NCBI GenBank assembly: GCA_012798115.1
Contig: JAAZNV010000013.1
Coordinates: 1 to 37,165 of the forward strand
From: a candidate division WWE3 bacterium
GTDB taxonomy: Bacteria; Patescibacteriota; WWE3; UBA101185; UBA10185
Direction of reading: 5' to 3'
Length of the DNA stretch: 37,165 nucleotides
Shown: positions 26,092 to 33,398 of the stretch, piece after piece
Numbering within the stretch: the first letter of the stretch is position 1
How the letters are laid out: every line of letters starts with the position of its first letter
The notes under the pieces: model-generated
The model's database searches: none
What the model was told of the DNA's origin: nothing
The model's input: the letters and a program-made list of their open reading frames with translations, nothing else
Program-made: the position numbers and the translations under genes

Positions 26092-26487
26092 ATGTACCCT
26101 TACTGGGCAGAGTATATTATTCTTATGTATCATGGAGCAGTTATTGACCAAGAATTTAAAGATAAAAGTTACCCAGAGAAGTTCAAGCTATTTGCCAAAA
26201 AACAAGATGGGAGTTGGGGAATATATGGAATTGAAATAGAGGACTCACAACTTGAAGAAGTAATTAAAGATATCCGAGAGAACTTAAGAGAAACAGAGAA
26301 TTGGTATGCGCATCTATATAATGACAAGAAGTTAGTTGTGATATTTAAGGATAAAGTATTTAGAGTTACCTCACACACTTCAAGCTGGAAACCAATAATA
26401 GAGCATGGTAGGAAATTAAACATTCCTGAAGAGCAACTAGACTTTTGGCCAAATAGATTCCAAGACGAAAAACACTACTTTGGGTAG
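26092..26487 (+). CDS. Conserved-looking hypothetical protein, about 131 aa
   Basis: The small soluble protein begins MYPYWAEYIILMYHGAVID and ends with PEEQLDFWPNRFQDEKHYFG. The middle alternates strands and a charged helix (LEEVIKDIRENLRETE), suggesting an alpha/beta fold. I have an impression of similar short proteins in CPR and archaeal genomes but cannot name a family. The frame is open through the preceding tRNA, which cannot be coding, so the start is the ATG at 26092 or the ATG at 26125. TATAAT (26076-26081) or TAAAAT (26081-26086) is close enough for a leaderless or near-leaderless transcript. Confidence 0.65.
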   Translation: MYPYWAEYIILMYHGAVIDQEFKDKSYPEKFKLFAKKQDGSWGIYGIEIEDSQLEEVIKDIRENLRETENWYAHLYNDKKLVVIFKDKVFRVTSHTSSWKPIIEHGRKLNIPEEQLDFWPNRFQDEKHYFG

Positions 26488-26507
26488 TGAAACGAGAGTC
26501 GTATTGT

Positions 26508-26513
26508 TATAAT
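26508..26513 (+). promoter_or_regulatory. -10 element of the EamA-type pseudogene
   Basis: TATAAT is followed by exactly 6 bases and then the ATG at 26520. The promoter is intact although the gene is broken. Confidence 0.5.
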
Positions 26514-26519
26514 TTTTGT

Positions 26520-26939
26520 ATGACAGGTTTACTATTTATAATCCTAGCTCAAGTTGCATATGCCTTTGGGGGTTTAATAATTAGAAAGTACCTTGAAGGT
26601 TACAATTCTGTATTTGTTAGTGCTGTTATGGCAGTGGTTAGTGTGGTATTTTTCCTCCCAATAATACTTTTCTTTTTTAAGTCAGAAGCAGGTGGCTTAA
26701 CGTTTAAGAGTGCTTTTGCCTTTTATACTTGCTGGTATTATATGGCTAGTAATAGCTGAAGTTTTGTACATCATTGGTTTTCAGAAGTCACCATCCCTGG
26801 CTCTTGCTTCCCTCATGACTTTGTTTTACCCACTTTTTTCAACCATACTTGGAATATTTTTCTAAAAGAATCTTTAACAGTTAAAACCATAGTTGCAGGG
26901 ATACTAATGATAGGTGGTTTCCTTTTCCTAATTTTTTAA
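26520..26939 (+). pseudogene. EamA/DMT-type small membrane transporter, frameshifted
   Basis: From the ATG at 26520 the frame encodes a first half rich in membrane helices (MTGLLFIILAQVAYAFGGLI). Around 26710-26730 the signal moves to another frame, which continues with LAGIIWLVIAEVLYIIGFQ and then LASLMTLFYPLFSTILGIFF. Near 26860-26870 it shifts again to ESLTVKTIVAGILMIGGF and stops at 26937-26939. Joined, these make about 140 residues, the size of single-domain EamA/drug-metabolite exporters. At least two frameshifts are needed, so it is a decayed gene unless the sequence contains errors. Its -10 element is intact. Confidence 0.75.
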
Positions 26940-26956
26940 ATATTTTTCTAACATAA

Positions 26957-26978
26957 TTCGTATAAAGTTTTGTATGGG
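26957..26978 (+). repeat. 22-bp box, copy 1, upstream of the HExxH gene
   Basis: This 22-base sequence recurs identically at 27680-27701. It begins TTCGTATAAAG and ends GTATGGG. It lies 57 bases before the start codon at 27014; the second copy lies 61 bases before that of cutA. Similar distance suggests a shared promoter or operator. Confidence 0.7.
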
Positions 26979-27001
26979 TAGCCATCAACCCCCCTGCATG
27001 T

Positions 27002-27007
27002 TAAAAT
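27002..27007 (+). promoter_or_regulatory. -10 element of the HExxH gene
   Basis: TAAAAT is followed by 6 bases and then the ATG at 27014, the leaderless geometry. The -35 region is weak. Confidence 0.4.
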
Positions 27008-27013
27008 TAATAC

Positions 27014-27661
27014 ATGGAAAACGAGGCACTGGAACTCAAACCTTTAATTAGCGAAAGCTTTGAATTAATACCTCCTACAAACAAAGACAAGGCTGAAAAA
27101 TATGAGGAATTAAAGTCAGTTCTTGAGAAATATGATATTGAAGAGGCAGTTTCTAACATCCTCAATCTTAAATGGAAACAAAAGGTATTTGTGAATGATA
27201 CTGATAGTAAATTTGGAGCAGATTACAAATTACCAAACATTGCGTCTGTTAACTACTCTCGTGGCGCTTTGGGAGCTATGGGAGTAGCACATGAAATGGT
27301 TCACTTACTAATGGGCCAGAATAGTTGGACAGATATTCCAGAAATAAATGAGTACATACAAAAACACGAGGACTTAAAAGACTTTTCAAGAATGAGAACT
27401 GTTGGTTATCCAATAGAGCAAATGGTTGCATACCTTCTAATGAGAGATGTGGCTCTTGATATTTCTGAAAGTGACGAAAGCGTAGATAAAGAAAGAATCA
27501 ATTCCCAATACAACGATGCCTGGTTTGCAAGAATACTAGACAGTGAATACCCAACCGAACATTTAAAAACACTCGGAAAGAAAATAATTGATGATTGGGA
27601 AGCTAGACCTAAAGATGTACCCGTCACTGATTGGATAAAAAAGCTCATTACTACCGAGTAA
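27014..27661 (+). CDS. Putative zinc metalloprotease-like protein (HExxH)
   Basis: The 215-residue soluble protein contains AHEMVHLLMG at about 93-102, an HExxH zincin signature. A further Glu in the downstream helices (for example PIEQMVAY at about 133-140) could be the third ligand. The rest is helical and charged. There is no signal peptide, so it acts inside the cell if active. I do not recognise the family; the topology recalls small zincin-like DUFs. It lies in a patch with a pseudogene and a nuclease, and shares a 22-bp upstream box with cutA. A chance match to HExxH cannot be excluded, but the hydrophobic context is right. Confidence 0.65.
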   Translation: MENEALELKPLISESFELIPPTNKDKAEKYEELKSVLEKYDIEEAVSNILNLKWKQKVFVNDTDSKFGADYKLPNIASVNYSRGALGAMGVAHEMVHLLMGQNSWTDIPEINEYIQKHEDLKDFSRMRTVGYPIEQMVAYLLMRDVALDISESDESVDKERINSQYNDAWFARILDSEYPTEHLKTLGKKIIDDWEARPKDVPVTDWIKKLITTE

Positions 27662-27679
27662 CTGCACCACAAACAATAC

Positions 27680-27701
27680 TTCGTATAAAGTTTTGTATGG
27701 G
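27680..27701 (+). repeat. 22-bp box, copy 2, upstream of cutA
   Basis: Identical to 26957-26978 over 22 bases, with partial similarity continuing (GAGGCCA here, TAGCCA there). It starts 61 bases before the cutA start. Confidence 0.7.
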
Positions 27702-27740
27702 GAGGCCAATACCTACAGTGCCCAGAGAGATTAACACAAT

Positions 27741-28079
27741 ATGACAAATATGATTCTTGTTTATATGACTTGTGATAGCGTTGAACAGGCTAAAGATATT
27801 GGAAAAAAGCTGATGGAGAAACGCTTATGCGCTTGTATAAATATATTTCCCAACATAAAACCTATGTTCTTCTGGCCGCCTAAATCTGGGAAAATTGATG
27901 AAAGTGATGAAGTTGCTATGATAGTAAAAACGATAAAGAGTAAGTACAAAGCTTTAGAAGAAGAAATATATAAAATTCACTCTCACGATACCCCCTGCAT
28001 AATAGCTATCCCCACAGAATACGTGGGTGAAAAATATTACAATTGGCTATTAAGTGAGCTGGAAGAGTCTATAAAGTAG
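27741..28079 (+). CDS. cutA: CutA1-family divalent-ion tolerance protein
   Basis: CutA1 is a small trimeric ferredoxin-like protein linked to metal tolerance, of unclear mechanism. The 112-residue protein shows the family pattern: ILVYMTCDSVEQAKDIGKKL, LCACINIFPNIKPMFFWP, DEVAMIVKTIKSKYKALEE, IHSHDTPCIIAIP and YYNWL. Length is normal. The ATG at 27741 is used; the ATG at 27750 is an alternative that begins directly at MILVYMTCD. The gene stands alone, with the 22-bp box upstream. Confidence 0.92.
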   Translation: MTNMILVYMTCDSVEQAKDIGKKLMEKRLCACINIFPNIKPMFFWPPKSGKIDESDEVAMIVKTIKSKYKALEEEIYKIHSHDTPCIIAIPTEYVGEKYYNWLLSELEESIK

Positions 28080-28360
28080 AAACTATTAATTCAAGCTAAA
28101 CATAAGAGATTCATCAGATAAAACCTTGTGCCAGTCCTTGAAAATAGCTACTATCTCCATAGTTACTTGATTCCAAGAAACTTCAGCAGGGAGTACCAAA
28201 GTACCATGTGAATGTAGGTTACAAGTCTTTGTGGGCAACAAAATATCTAGTTCATTAGAAGGTATTCACGAAGTAAAGTATTTTGTAAGATATGCGATAA
28301 ACTTCGGATGAGGTTCTGTATTACAAAAATGTGGGTTAATATGGGATAATACCTACAGTT
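28080..28360 (+). other. Intergenic region upstream of the nuclease gene, with direct repeat A
   Basis: No gene is seen. The region contains direct repeat A (28115-28181), a GTAC-CAAA-GTAC palindrome near 28194-28205, and a CGAAGT/ACTTCG pair around 28269 and 28303. A GATAAT at 28345-28350 lies 10 bases before the nuclease start and is its probable -10. Confidence 0.5.
28115..28181 (+). repeat. 67-bp direct repeat A
   Basis: It matches 29416-29482 at 60 of 67 positions without gaps, 1301 bases apart. It contains a potential CTTG-ATTC-CAAG hairpin. In copy B the same stem reads TTTG/TAAG, which keeps pairing by G-U pairs. The two copies flank the nuclease gene. Confidence 0.8.
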
Positions 28361-29383
28361 ATGGGAAACATCAATATTAAAAATATCTTCGCATGGATTA
28401 TTGGGGTTTTTCTCTTACTTTTAGGGGTGGTAGGAATATCAGATAAATACTTCTTTGGACCGCTACTGCTAGTAATCTCTGGAATACTTGCTGTGCCACC
28501 TTCTTTTAACTTTATTAATATCAAACTTAAAGGCAAAATAAGTACAAGTCTTAGAATTGTATTAGCAGCGATTCTATTTGCTTTTGGAGTAAAGTTTTAC
28601 CCACCAAGTGCTAGTAACTATGTTCCTCCTGCAAACAACAATACCTCTGAGGTAAAAACAGAACAATCTGAGGTTAAAGTAAATACGGGTGTAGACGCAG
28701 AAACAACTATAGAAAAAGGGATCGTTGTGTCAGTAACCGATGGTGATACAGTAAGAATAAATCTAAATGGAAAGGAAGTATCTATAAGATTAATTGGAAT
28801 AGATACTCCTGAGATAAGCCACCCATCAGAACCAGTTCAATGCTATGGACCTGAAGCAAAGAAAGCGCTAGAAGAGCTAATTTTGAATAAGGAAGTTATA
28901 TTGGAGAAAGATACTTCTGATAAAGACAAATACGACAGATATTTAAGGTACGTGTGGATAGGTGAGGTTATGATAAATGAATATATGACCCAAAATGGAT
29001 ATGGATTTGCCTCAGCATATCCTCCTGACATAAAATATCAAAATCGTATTAACGCTGGTGAACAAGCTGCAAAATCTGCTCTAAAGGGATTGTGGTCAAA
29101 GGATACTTGCAATGGTGATGTTTATACTGGTACTTATAAAGACCCAAACAAGAATGTTACAGAGCCAACCCAACCAACTACAAATACAAATTCTACATAC
29201 GTAGCACCTGTTGTTCCCACAATGCCTCAGGACAATAATTCATCAACGTATACCTGCAACTGCAAGAAAACATGTCCACAAATGAGTTCGTGTGCAGAGG
29301 CTCAGTATCAGCTAAATGTTTGTGGGTGTAGTGCAAAAGATGGTGATGACGATGGCGTAGCGTGCGATAGTGATTGTCAGTAA
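28361..29383 (+). CDS. Membrane-anchored SNase-like nuclease with excalibur-type tail
   Basis: The 340-residue protein has two or three N-terminal hydrophobic segments (about 8-24, 32-46, 62-78), a polar linker, and a staphylococcal-nuclease domain (about 117-240) with TDGDTVRI, IRLIGIDTPE (Arg143, Asp148, Glu151) and DRYLRYVW (Arg196). These are the catalytic and calcium-binding residues of thermonuclease. A Thr/Pro/Asn-rich linker leads to a Cys-rich tail with KTCPQMSSC, EAQYQLNVCGCS and DGDDDGVACDSDC, an excalibur-like calcium-binding pattern. It should degrade DNA or RNA outside the cell, which could feed the competence system or salvage nucleotides. It lies between two 67-bp direct repeats, next to tRNA-Pro. 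Confidence 0.87.
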   Translation: MGNINIKNIFAWIIGVFLLLLGVVGISDKYFFGPLLLVISGILAVPPSFNFINIKLKGKISTSLRIVLAAILFAFGVKFYPPSASNYVPPANNNTSEVKTEQSEVKVNTGVDAETTIEKGIVVSVTDGDTVRINLNGKEVSIRLIGIDTPEISHPSEPVQCYGPEAKKALEELILNKEVILEKDTSDKDKYDRYLRYVWIGEVMINEYMTQNGYGFASAYPPDIKYQNRINAGEQAAKSALKGLWSKDTCNGDVYTGTYKDPNKNVTEPTQPTTNTNSTYVAPVVPTMPQDNNSSTYTCNCKKTCPQMSSCAEAQYQLNVCGCSAKDGDDDGVACDSDCQ

Positions 29384-29415
29384 TAAGAACTTAATATTAT
29401 CTCTCTAGAGAATTG

Positions 29416-29482
29416 TCAGATAAAACCTTGTACCGCTCCTTGAAAACAGCTACTATCTCCATAGTTATTTGATTCTAAGTAA
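29416..29482 (+). repeat. 67-bp direct repeat B
   Basis: Second copy of the repeat at 28115-28181, seven substitutions, no gaps. It ends 24 bases before the tRNA-Pro gene. Confidence 0.8.
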
Positions 29483-29505
29483 TTCCTGTAAGGGGGTGCC
29501 GTTTC

Positions 29506-29581
29506 CGGGGTGTAGCTCAGTTGGTAGAGTGTACGGTTCGGGACCGTAAGGCCGGCAGTTCAAATCTGCCCACCCCGACCA
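29506..29581 (+). tRNA. tRNA-Pro (anticodon CGG)
   Basis: The acceptor stem CGGGGTG/CACCCCG, D arm with GCTCAGTTGGTAGAGT, anticodon stem TACGG/CCGTA with loop TTCGGGA (anticodon CGG, reads CCG), and T arm GGCAG-TTCAAAT-CTGCC are complete. The discriminator is A and CCA is encoded (29579-29581). Confidence 0.96.
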
Positions 29582-29602
29582 TAAATCTAAAATTATGTTA
29601 AG

Positions 29603-30163
29603 TCAACGCTTTACTTGATCCATTTTTTCGTGAAATTCCTTCGATAATCTGCTGGATGTTTCTCTGTTGCTTATTTCCGTCGCGACACCGAGTTTCAGCA
29701 TGCCTTCGCTAAAACTTACGACATCTTTCCCTTTAGAAATTGCCTGTTTGCACTCCTCTAATGTTTTGTATTTCCTTATACTATCTGTGCCAAAAAATAT
29801 CAGAATAGGATCATCTGGCTTGCCTTCTGGCCTCTTTAGTTCAAACCTAACACCAACTGCAAATCCGAAACTACTGCTTCCGTATGGGAATGGCTCGACT
29901 TTCTCAATAGGGCACTCGTAAGCTGCTTTATTAAATTTTAGGAGGTCACTGTAATCGCTAGCTTTTATTCCAACAACTTGAGTTTCGTAACTTTTTAATT
30001 TCTCAGGGGTTACCCGCACATCGCCAATGAATCGCATAAAGCCTCTTTCATTGTCAAAGTATTCTCCTATGGTTTGTTGTATTTTTTCAAAAATACTTGT
30101 TATGGGAACATAATAACATATTAAAATCTTTGAAAAACAGCTGCAAATAACGTTGGCCAACAT
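29603..30163 (-). CDS. Hypothetical protein, possibly the C-terminal part of a frameshifted gene
   Basis: The frame encodes up to 186 residues; the most protein-like part starts at an internal ATG at 30037 (MRFIGDVRVTPEKL) and gives 144 residues with mixed alpha/beta character (VGVRFELKRPEGKPDDPILIFFGTDS-like strand pair). I do not recognise a family. The preceding stretch (30163-30038) overlaps another minus-strand frame, 30338-30087, that looks coding up to KDFNMLL. The two may be one gene split by a frameshift near 30090-30120. No Shine-Dalgarno is clear. A promoter with two hairpins lies upstream at 30338-30428. Confidence 0.45.
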   Translation of the reverse strand: MLANVICSCFSKILICYYVPITSIFEKIQQTIGEYFDNERGFMRFIGDVRVTPEKLKSYETQVVGIKASDYSDLLKFNKAAYECPIEKVEPFPYGSSSFGFAVGVRFELKRPEGKPDDPILIFFGTDSIRKYKTLEECKQAISKGKDVVSFSEGMLKLGVATEISNRETSSRLSKEFHEKMDQVKR

Positions 30164-30338
30164 TAGCTATTCGAAAATTAATACCCGTAAAAAGATTGTT
30201 GTCCGGATCTGCAAGTACTAATACATTTGCATTGAGCGATTCTGGATTCCAACTCTTAGATATTGATTCTGCAAGTGGTAGACCAAGGTTAATTGTCTCT
30301 ATGCAACCAGGAGGTGATAAGAAGTTAGGGAAACACAA
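30087..30338 (-). pseudogene. Possible N-terminal fragment of the frameshifted hypothetical gene
   Basis: This 83-codon frame contains a protein-like segment (VLVLADPDNNLFTGINFRIA) and runs into a stop within a T/A-rich run, where the next frame continues. It starts inside the terminator-like hairpin at 30338-30367, so its true start is probably further in. It could equally be non-coding. Confidence 0.3.
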
Positions 30339-30394
30339 AGAAGCCCTTGATTTCTCAAGAGCTCCTTAGTACCAATGTTATTGCTAACATTGGT
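30338..30394 (-). ncRNA. Two-hairpin small RNA or attenuator leader
   Basis: On the minus strand, the predicted transcript start (about 30394) is the first base of a perfect 10-bp hairpin, ACCAATGTTA-GCAA-TAACATTGGT, with a GNRA loop. After a short linker a 13-bp hairpin follows (30367-30355 with 30350-30338), with a GAAA loop and a trailing TTTGTGTTT, like an intrinsic terminator. The product would be about 60-65 nt. It may be an independent small RNA or an attenuator for the gene below. Confidence 0.55.
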
Positions 30395-30400
30395 GTAAGG

Positions 30401-30428
30401 ATTATACCAAATTAATAAATTCTGTCAA
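30401..30428 (-). promoter_or_regulatory. Consensus promoter driving the two-hairpin RNA
   Basis: On the minus strand TTGACA (30428-30423), a 16-base spacer and TATAAT (30406-30401) are perfect hexamers. The start is expected at about 30394. Confidence 0.65.
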
Positions 30429-30453
30429 TAGGCTTCTTTTAGACTTAGATAGT

Positions 30454-31143
30454 ATGTACAATATTTATGTGAGTTCTGTTAGTAAGAAAAAAATTCTAAA
30501 TCTTTCTAATATCCTTATTTTCTTGGGAATTACATTTCTTCTCCTATCATTTGGTCCATTGATAATACAAGAAGCATGGTACTTTATTAGAGAAGTAAAA
30601 GGACAAGAGTATTTCTTGACAAAAGAATCTAATCTTAAACAAGAAAAAGTTAGTGTATTTGGGGAATTATTAGCGAAGGACCCCATTAGAATAGTGCCTA
30701 TAAATAAGGATTTCTCTATTGTTATTGAAAAGATTGGAGTAAATGCTCCAATTGTTCCGAATGTGTCTGTTGTGGATGAAAAGCAGTATAAAGAAGCTTT
30801 AAAAAATGGAGTAGCTCATGCAATTTCTTCTGATTATCCAACAACATCGCCTAGTAATGTTTACTTATTTGCACATGCTTCTCTTAACTTTTGGGATTTA
30901 GGAAAATATGCAACAGTATTTAATTTGCTAAAGAAATTAAATTACAAAGATAAGATACATATCTTTTATCAAAACAAGGATTATGTATATGAAGTAGTAA
31001 ATAAAGAAGTTGTGAAAGGGTGGAATATAAATCCAATGAAAAGGCCTGCTATTGAACCACTCTTGACCCTACAGACGTGTGATCCTCCAGGAACTACAAT
31101 AAACAGATTTGTGGTAACTGCAAAACTTCTAAGTGTAAACTAA
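30454..31143 (+). CDS. Sortase (class D/E-like)
   Basis: The 229-residue enzyme has an N-terminal membrane anchor (about 17-38) and a sortase domain with His141 in FAHAS, Cys209 in LQTCDPPGT and Arg218 in NRFVV. TC-PPGT-R resembles class D/E sortases and differs from the TLITC enzyme at 8390, so the two probably have different substrates or tasks. No LPXTG protein is adjacent. The gene is convergent with the PEGA-domain gene; their stop codons are 7 bases apart. The start ATG at 30454 is the first of the frame and has no clear ribosome site. Confidence 0.88.
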   Translation: MYNIYVSSVSKKKILNLSNILIFLGITFLLLSFGPLIIQEAWYFIREVKGQEYFLTKESNLKQEKVSVFGELLAKDPIRIVPINKDFSIVIEKIGVNAPIVPNVSVVDEKQYKEALKNGVAHAISSDYPTTSPSNVYLFAHASLNFWDLGKYATVFNLLKKLNYKDKIHIFYQNKDYVYEVVNKEVVKGWNINPMKRPAIEPLLTLQTCDPPGTTINRFVVTAKLLSVN

Positions 31144-31150
31144 ATTTGGT

Positions 31151-32368
31151 TTATCTTATGCCAACAGTGTACAAATCCGTTTGCCCACTTGACTTAAAAG
31201 AGGTTAGGATAATGATTTTATCTCCACTTGGAGTGCTAAATGCAAGATTGGAGTACAAGGTATTATTATAAATTTCTGTTTTGTTTGTCCCATCTATTCT
31301 AATCAAGCTTACGCTGCCCTTGTTTTCTTTTTCTATGTCTCCTTCAACCAAAATTAAATGAAAACTATCAGAGTACCAGCTTATCTTTGGTTGGGGGGCA
31401 TTTATGTTAGTTGTAAAAACTAATGTTTCAACTTTTTCTCCAATTGGAATAGGATTCTCAAAGTTATAAACTCTGTACTCTAAATTATTTCCATTTTGTT
31501 TTGTGAACAAAAACTTCTTTTCGTCTGGTGCCCATTTAACATCCGATGATAAAGCTAAGTTTTTAATCTCTTGGTCTGCACTTAATGGATTTATAAAAGC
31601 AGATCTCTTTTCAGAAAGTTGAGTTTCCCACTCTTTAGTTATTTGTGTTGCTTTTAATGTAGTTTGAGCTGTGTTCGTTTCAAGATTTACAAGGTAGTAA
31701 ATATTACCTGGCACTTTCACAAGTAAACTTTTTTCGTCTGGTGCCCACGTGATTTCTTCTCCTATTGAGTACTTGGTATATAAAGTATCTTGAATGGCAA
31801 TAGTTGGGTTTGCTCTAAAAAGACCAATTCCAGGGCCATTTAATGGTATTACCCATATACCTGGTTTTTCTGAATCAAGCGAAAAATAAGCTAATTTTGA
31901 GAGTGTGGGGGATATACTTGGGTACTTTGCTCCTGTATTAGTTAATGGTTCTAATCTTGGGCTTTGAGAAATTAATACTGCAGTTATGTCTGTAACAAGT
32001 TGTTCAAAAACTTCAATGTTTTTTACCCAATCCACAAATCCCTTTTTGGAGATTTTTAAGTAGTGTTCTCCTGGTTTGATTCCAGAAATAGTATCATCAG
32101 TTGCTGTTCTTATCTCATTGTCCAGATATACACTAGCTCCTGTGGGTAGTGATTTAACACTGACCATCCCAGTTTTATTCACATCGATTACTCCTTTATC
32201 TTCATTTTTGTTTAATCTGTACCCAGAAGTGTAAAGATACAGAAGAGTTGTTAGTCCTCCCAAAACTATCATGGTCAAAAACGTCTCAAGGTATCCTAAC
32301 TTCTTAAGTCTTATTTTAATCTTAGGAAGCTTAACTTTTTTATTTACATTATTTGTGTTGGATATCAT
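31151..32368 (-). CDS. PEGA-domain membrane protein with TolB-like propeller repeats
   Basis: The 405-residue protein has a basic N-terminus, one membrane helix (about 28-47), a PEGA domain (about 68-130; VSVKSLPTGASVYLDN, GEHYLKISKKGF) and a C-terminal region with repeats of the WAPDEKSLLV and WAPDEKKFLF type, as in WD40/TolB-like beta-propellers. The second part probably makes protein or glycan contacts outside the membrane. A TAAAAT on the minus strand lies 9 bases before the ATG. It is divergent from the WecG/TagA gene over 63 bases. Function is unknown. Confidence 0.8.
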   Translation of the reverse strand: MISNTNNVNKKVKLPKIKIRLKKLGYLETFLTMIVLGGLTTLLYLYTSGYRLNKNEDKGVIDVNKTGMVSVKSLPTGASVYLDNEIRTATDDTISGIKPGEHYLKISKKGFVDWVKNIEVFEQLVTDITAVLISQSPRLEPLTNTGAKYPSISPTLSKLAYFSLDSEKPGIWVIPLNGPGIGLFRANPTIAIQDTLYTKYSIGEEITWAPDEKSLLVKVPGNIYYLVNLETNTAQTTLKATQITKEWETQLSEKRSAFINPLSADQEIKNLALSSDVKWAPDEKKFLFTKQNGNNLEYRVYNFENPIPIGEKVETLVFTTNINAPQPKISWYSDSFHLILVEGDIEKENKGSVSLIRIDGTNKTEIYNNTLYSNLAFSTPSGDKIIILTSFKSSGQTDLYTVGIR

Positions 32369-32419
32369 GTGAAGTAAATTTTACCACAGCTTTGATGTTA
32401 TTTCTTATCTTAAGCAATG

Positions 32420-32425
32420 TATAAT
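32420..32425 (+). promoter_or_regulatory. -10 element of the WecG/TagA gene, leaderless geometry
   Basis: TATAAT ends 6 bases before the ATG at 32432. TTGATG at 32392-32397 is too far for a normal -35. A second ATG at 32426 follows the -10 directly and would be upstream of the expected transcript start. Confidence 0.5.
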
Positions 32426-32431
32426 ATGCCT

Positions 32432-33331
32432 ATGAAATCAAGGGAAATATTAGGAGTAAGAATAGATTTTGAGATGAGTATTAATGATGTTTTAAAAACA
32501 ATCGAAGAACACTTACTGAAGGATGGAAAAACTCACTATATTTGTACTACAAATCCAGAGTTTGTCATAGATGCACAAAGTGATAAAGAATTCTTAAAGA
32601 TAATTAACAATTCTGACTTATCAGTTCCTGATGGATCTGGGGTTGTATATGCAAATGACTATATGAATAAGGTAGAGAAGTTAAAGAAGGATTTTTTGTT
32701 TCCCATGAAAGCTTTTGTTTGCGGAACATATATGGGGATATCTTCTCTTTTCAAGAAGGTGAAAAAGGGAAAGCTTGAGACAAGAATAACTGGAGTAGAA
32801 CTTACATATAAAATATGCGAAATGGCTTCAAGAAAAGGCTATAGTGTTTTTTTCTTGGGGGGAAGGCCTAAAAACATTCTTGGCAAACATGTAGAAGATG
32901 GTGATAAAGATACTGCTGAGAGATCTGCATTTGAGATGACAAAGATGTATCCAGGATTAAATGTTGTTGGAGCAACTTCAAGGTTTAGTAAAACGATATT
33001 AGATGATGAGGAAACTTTAAAATATATTAAACTTTGCATGGCTGAAAAAGATGTTGATCACATAGATTTTCTTTTTGTTGCTTATGGACATAATTATCAA
33101 GAAAAATGGATAGTAAGAAACAAGGATAAAATTCCTGCCAAGGTATCAATTGGAGTGGGAGGGACTTTTGATTATATTATTGGACAATGTGATCTACCAC
33201 CTGAAATATATGTTAAGAAGAACCTTGGTTGGTTGTATAGGTTACTTAAACAGCCATGGCGTGTAAAACGTATACTAAAAGCTTTTCCTATGTTCCCATT
33301 TAAAGTGTTCATTAATTCCATACATAAATAA
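32432..33331 (+). CDS. WecG/TagA/CpsF family glycosyltransferase (GT26)
   Basis: GT26 enzymes add a second sugar, usually N-acetylmannosamine, to an undecaprenyl-linked GlcNAc on the inner face of the membrane, in teichoic acid or surface-polysaccharide synthesis. The 299-residue protein shows TTNPEFVI, PDGSGVVYAN, RITGVEL, FFLGGRP, VAYGHNYQEKWI, VGGTFDYI and WLYRLLKQPWRVKR, which match the family in order. It is somewhat longer than typical members, with extra residues around 75-115. It suits a pathway with the GT-C enzymes and the O-antigen-ligase-like protein. The ATG at 32432 is chosen from the promoter position. Confidence 0.92.
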   Translation: MKSREILGVRIDFEMSINDVLKTIEEHLLKDGKTHYICTTNPEFVIDAQSDKEFLKIINNSDLSVPDGSGVVYANDYMNKVEKLKKDFLFPMKAFVCGTYMGISSLFKKVKKGKLETRITGVELTYKICEMASRKGYSVFFLGGRPKNILGKHVEDGDKDTAERSAFEMTKMYPGLNVVGATSRFSKTILDDEETLKYIKLCMAEKDVDHIDFLFVAYGHNYQEKWIVRNKDKIPAKVSIGVGGTFDYIIGQCDLPPEIYVKKNLGWLYRLLKQPWRVKRILKAFPMFPFKVFINSIHK

Positions 33332-33363
33332 TATATTACTTACATTAGTATAATCATCATCTA

Positions 33364-33392
33364 TTGACATAGTTGATTTGAGGTGGTTTTAT
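33364..33392 (+). promoter_or_regulatory. Promoter of the HTH gene, leaderless geometry
   Basis: TTGACA (33364-33369), a 17-base spacer and TTTTAT (33387-33392) end 6 bases before the ATG at 33399. The -10 is weak but the spacing matches other promoters here. Confidence 0.5.
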
Positions 33393-33398
33393 TTAACT

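Noticed and set aside
28115-29482. CRISPR array
   Set aside because: There are only two imperfect 67-bp repeats 1.3 kb apart, with a gene between them and no spacers.
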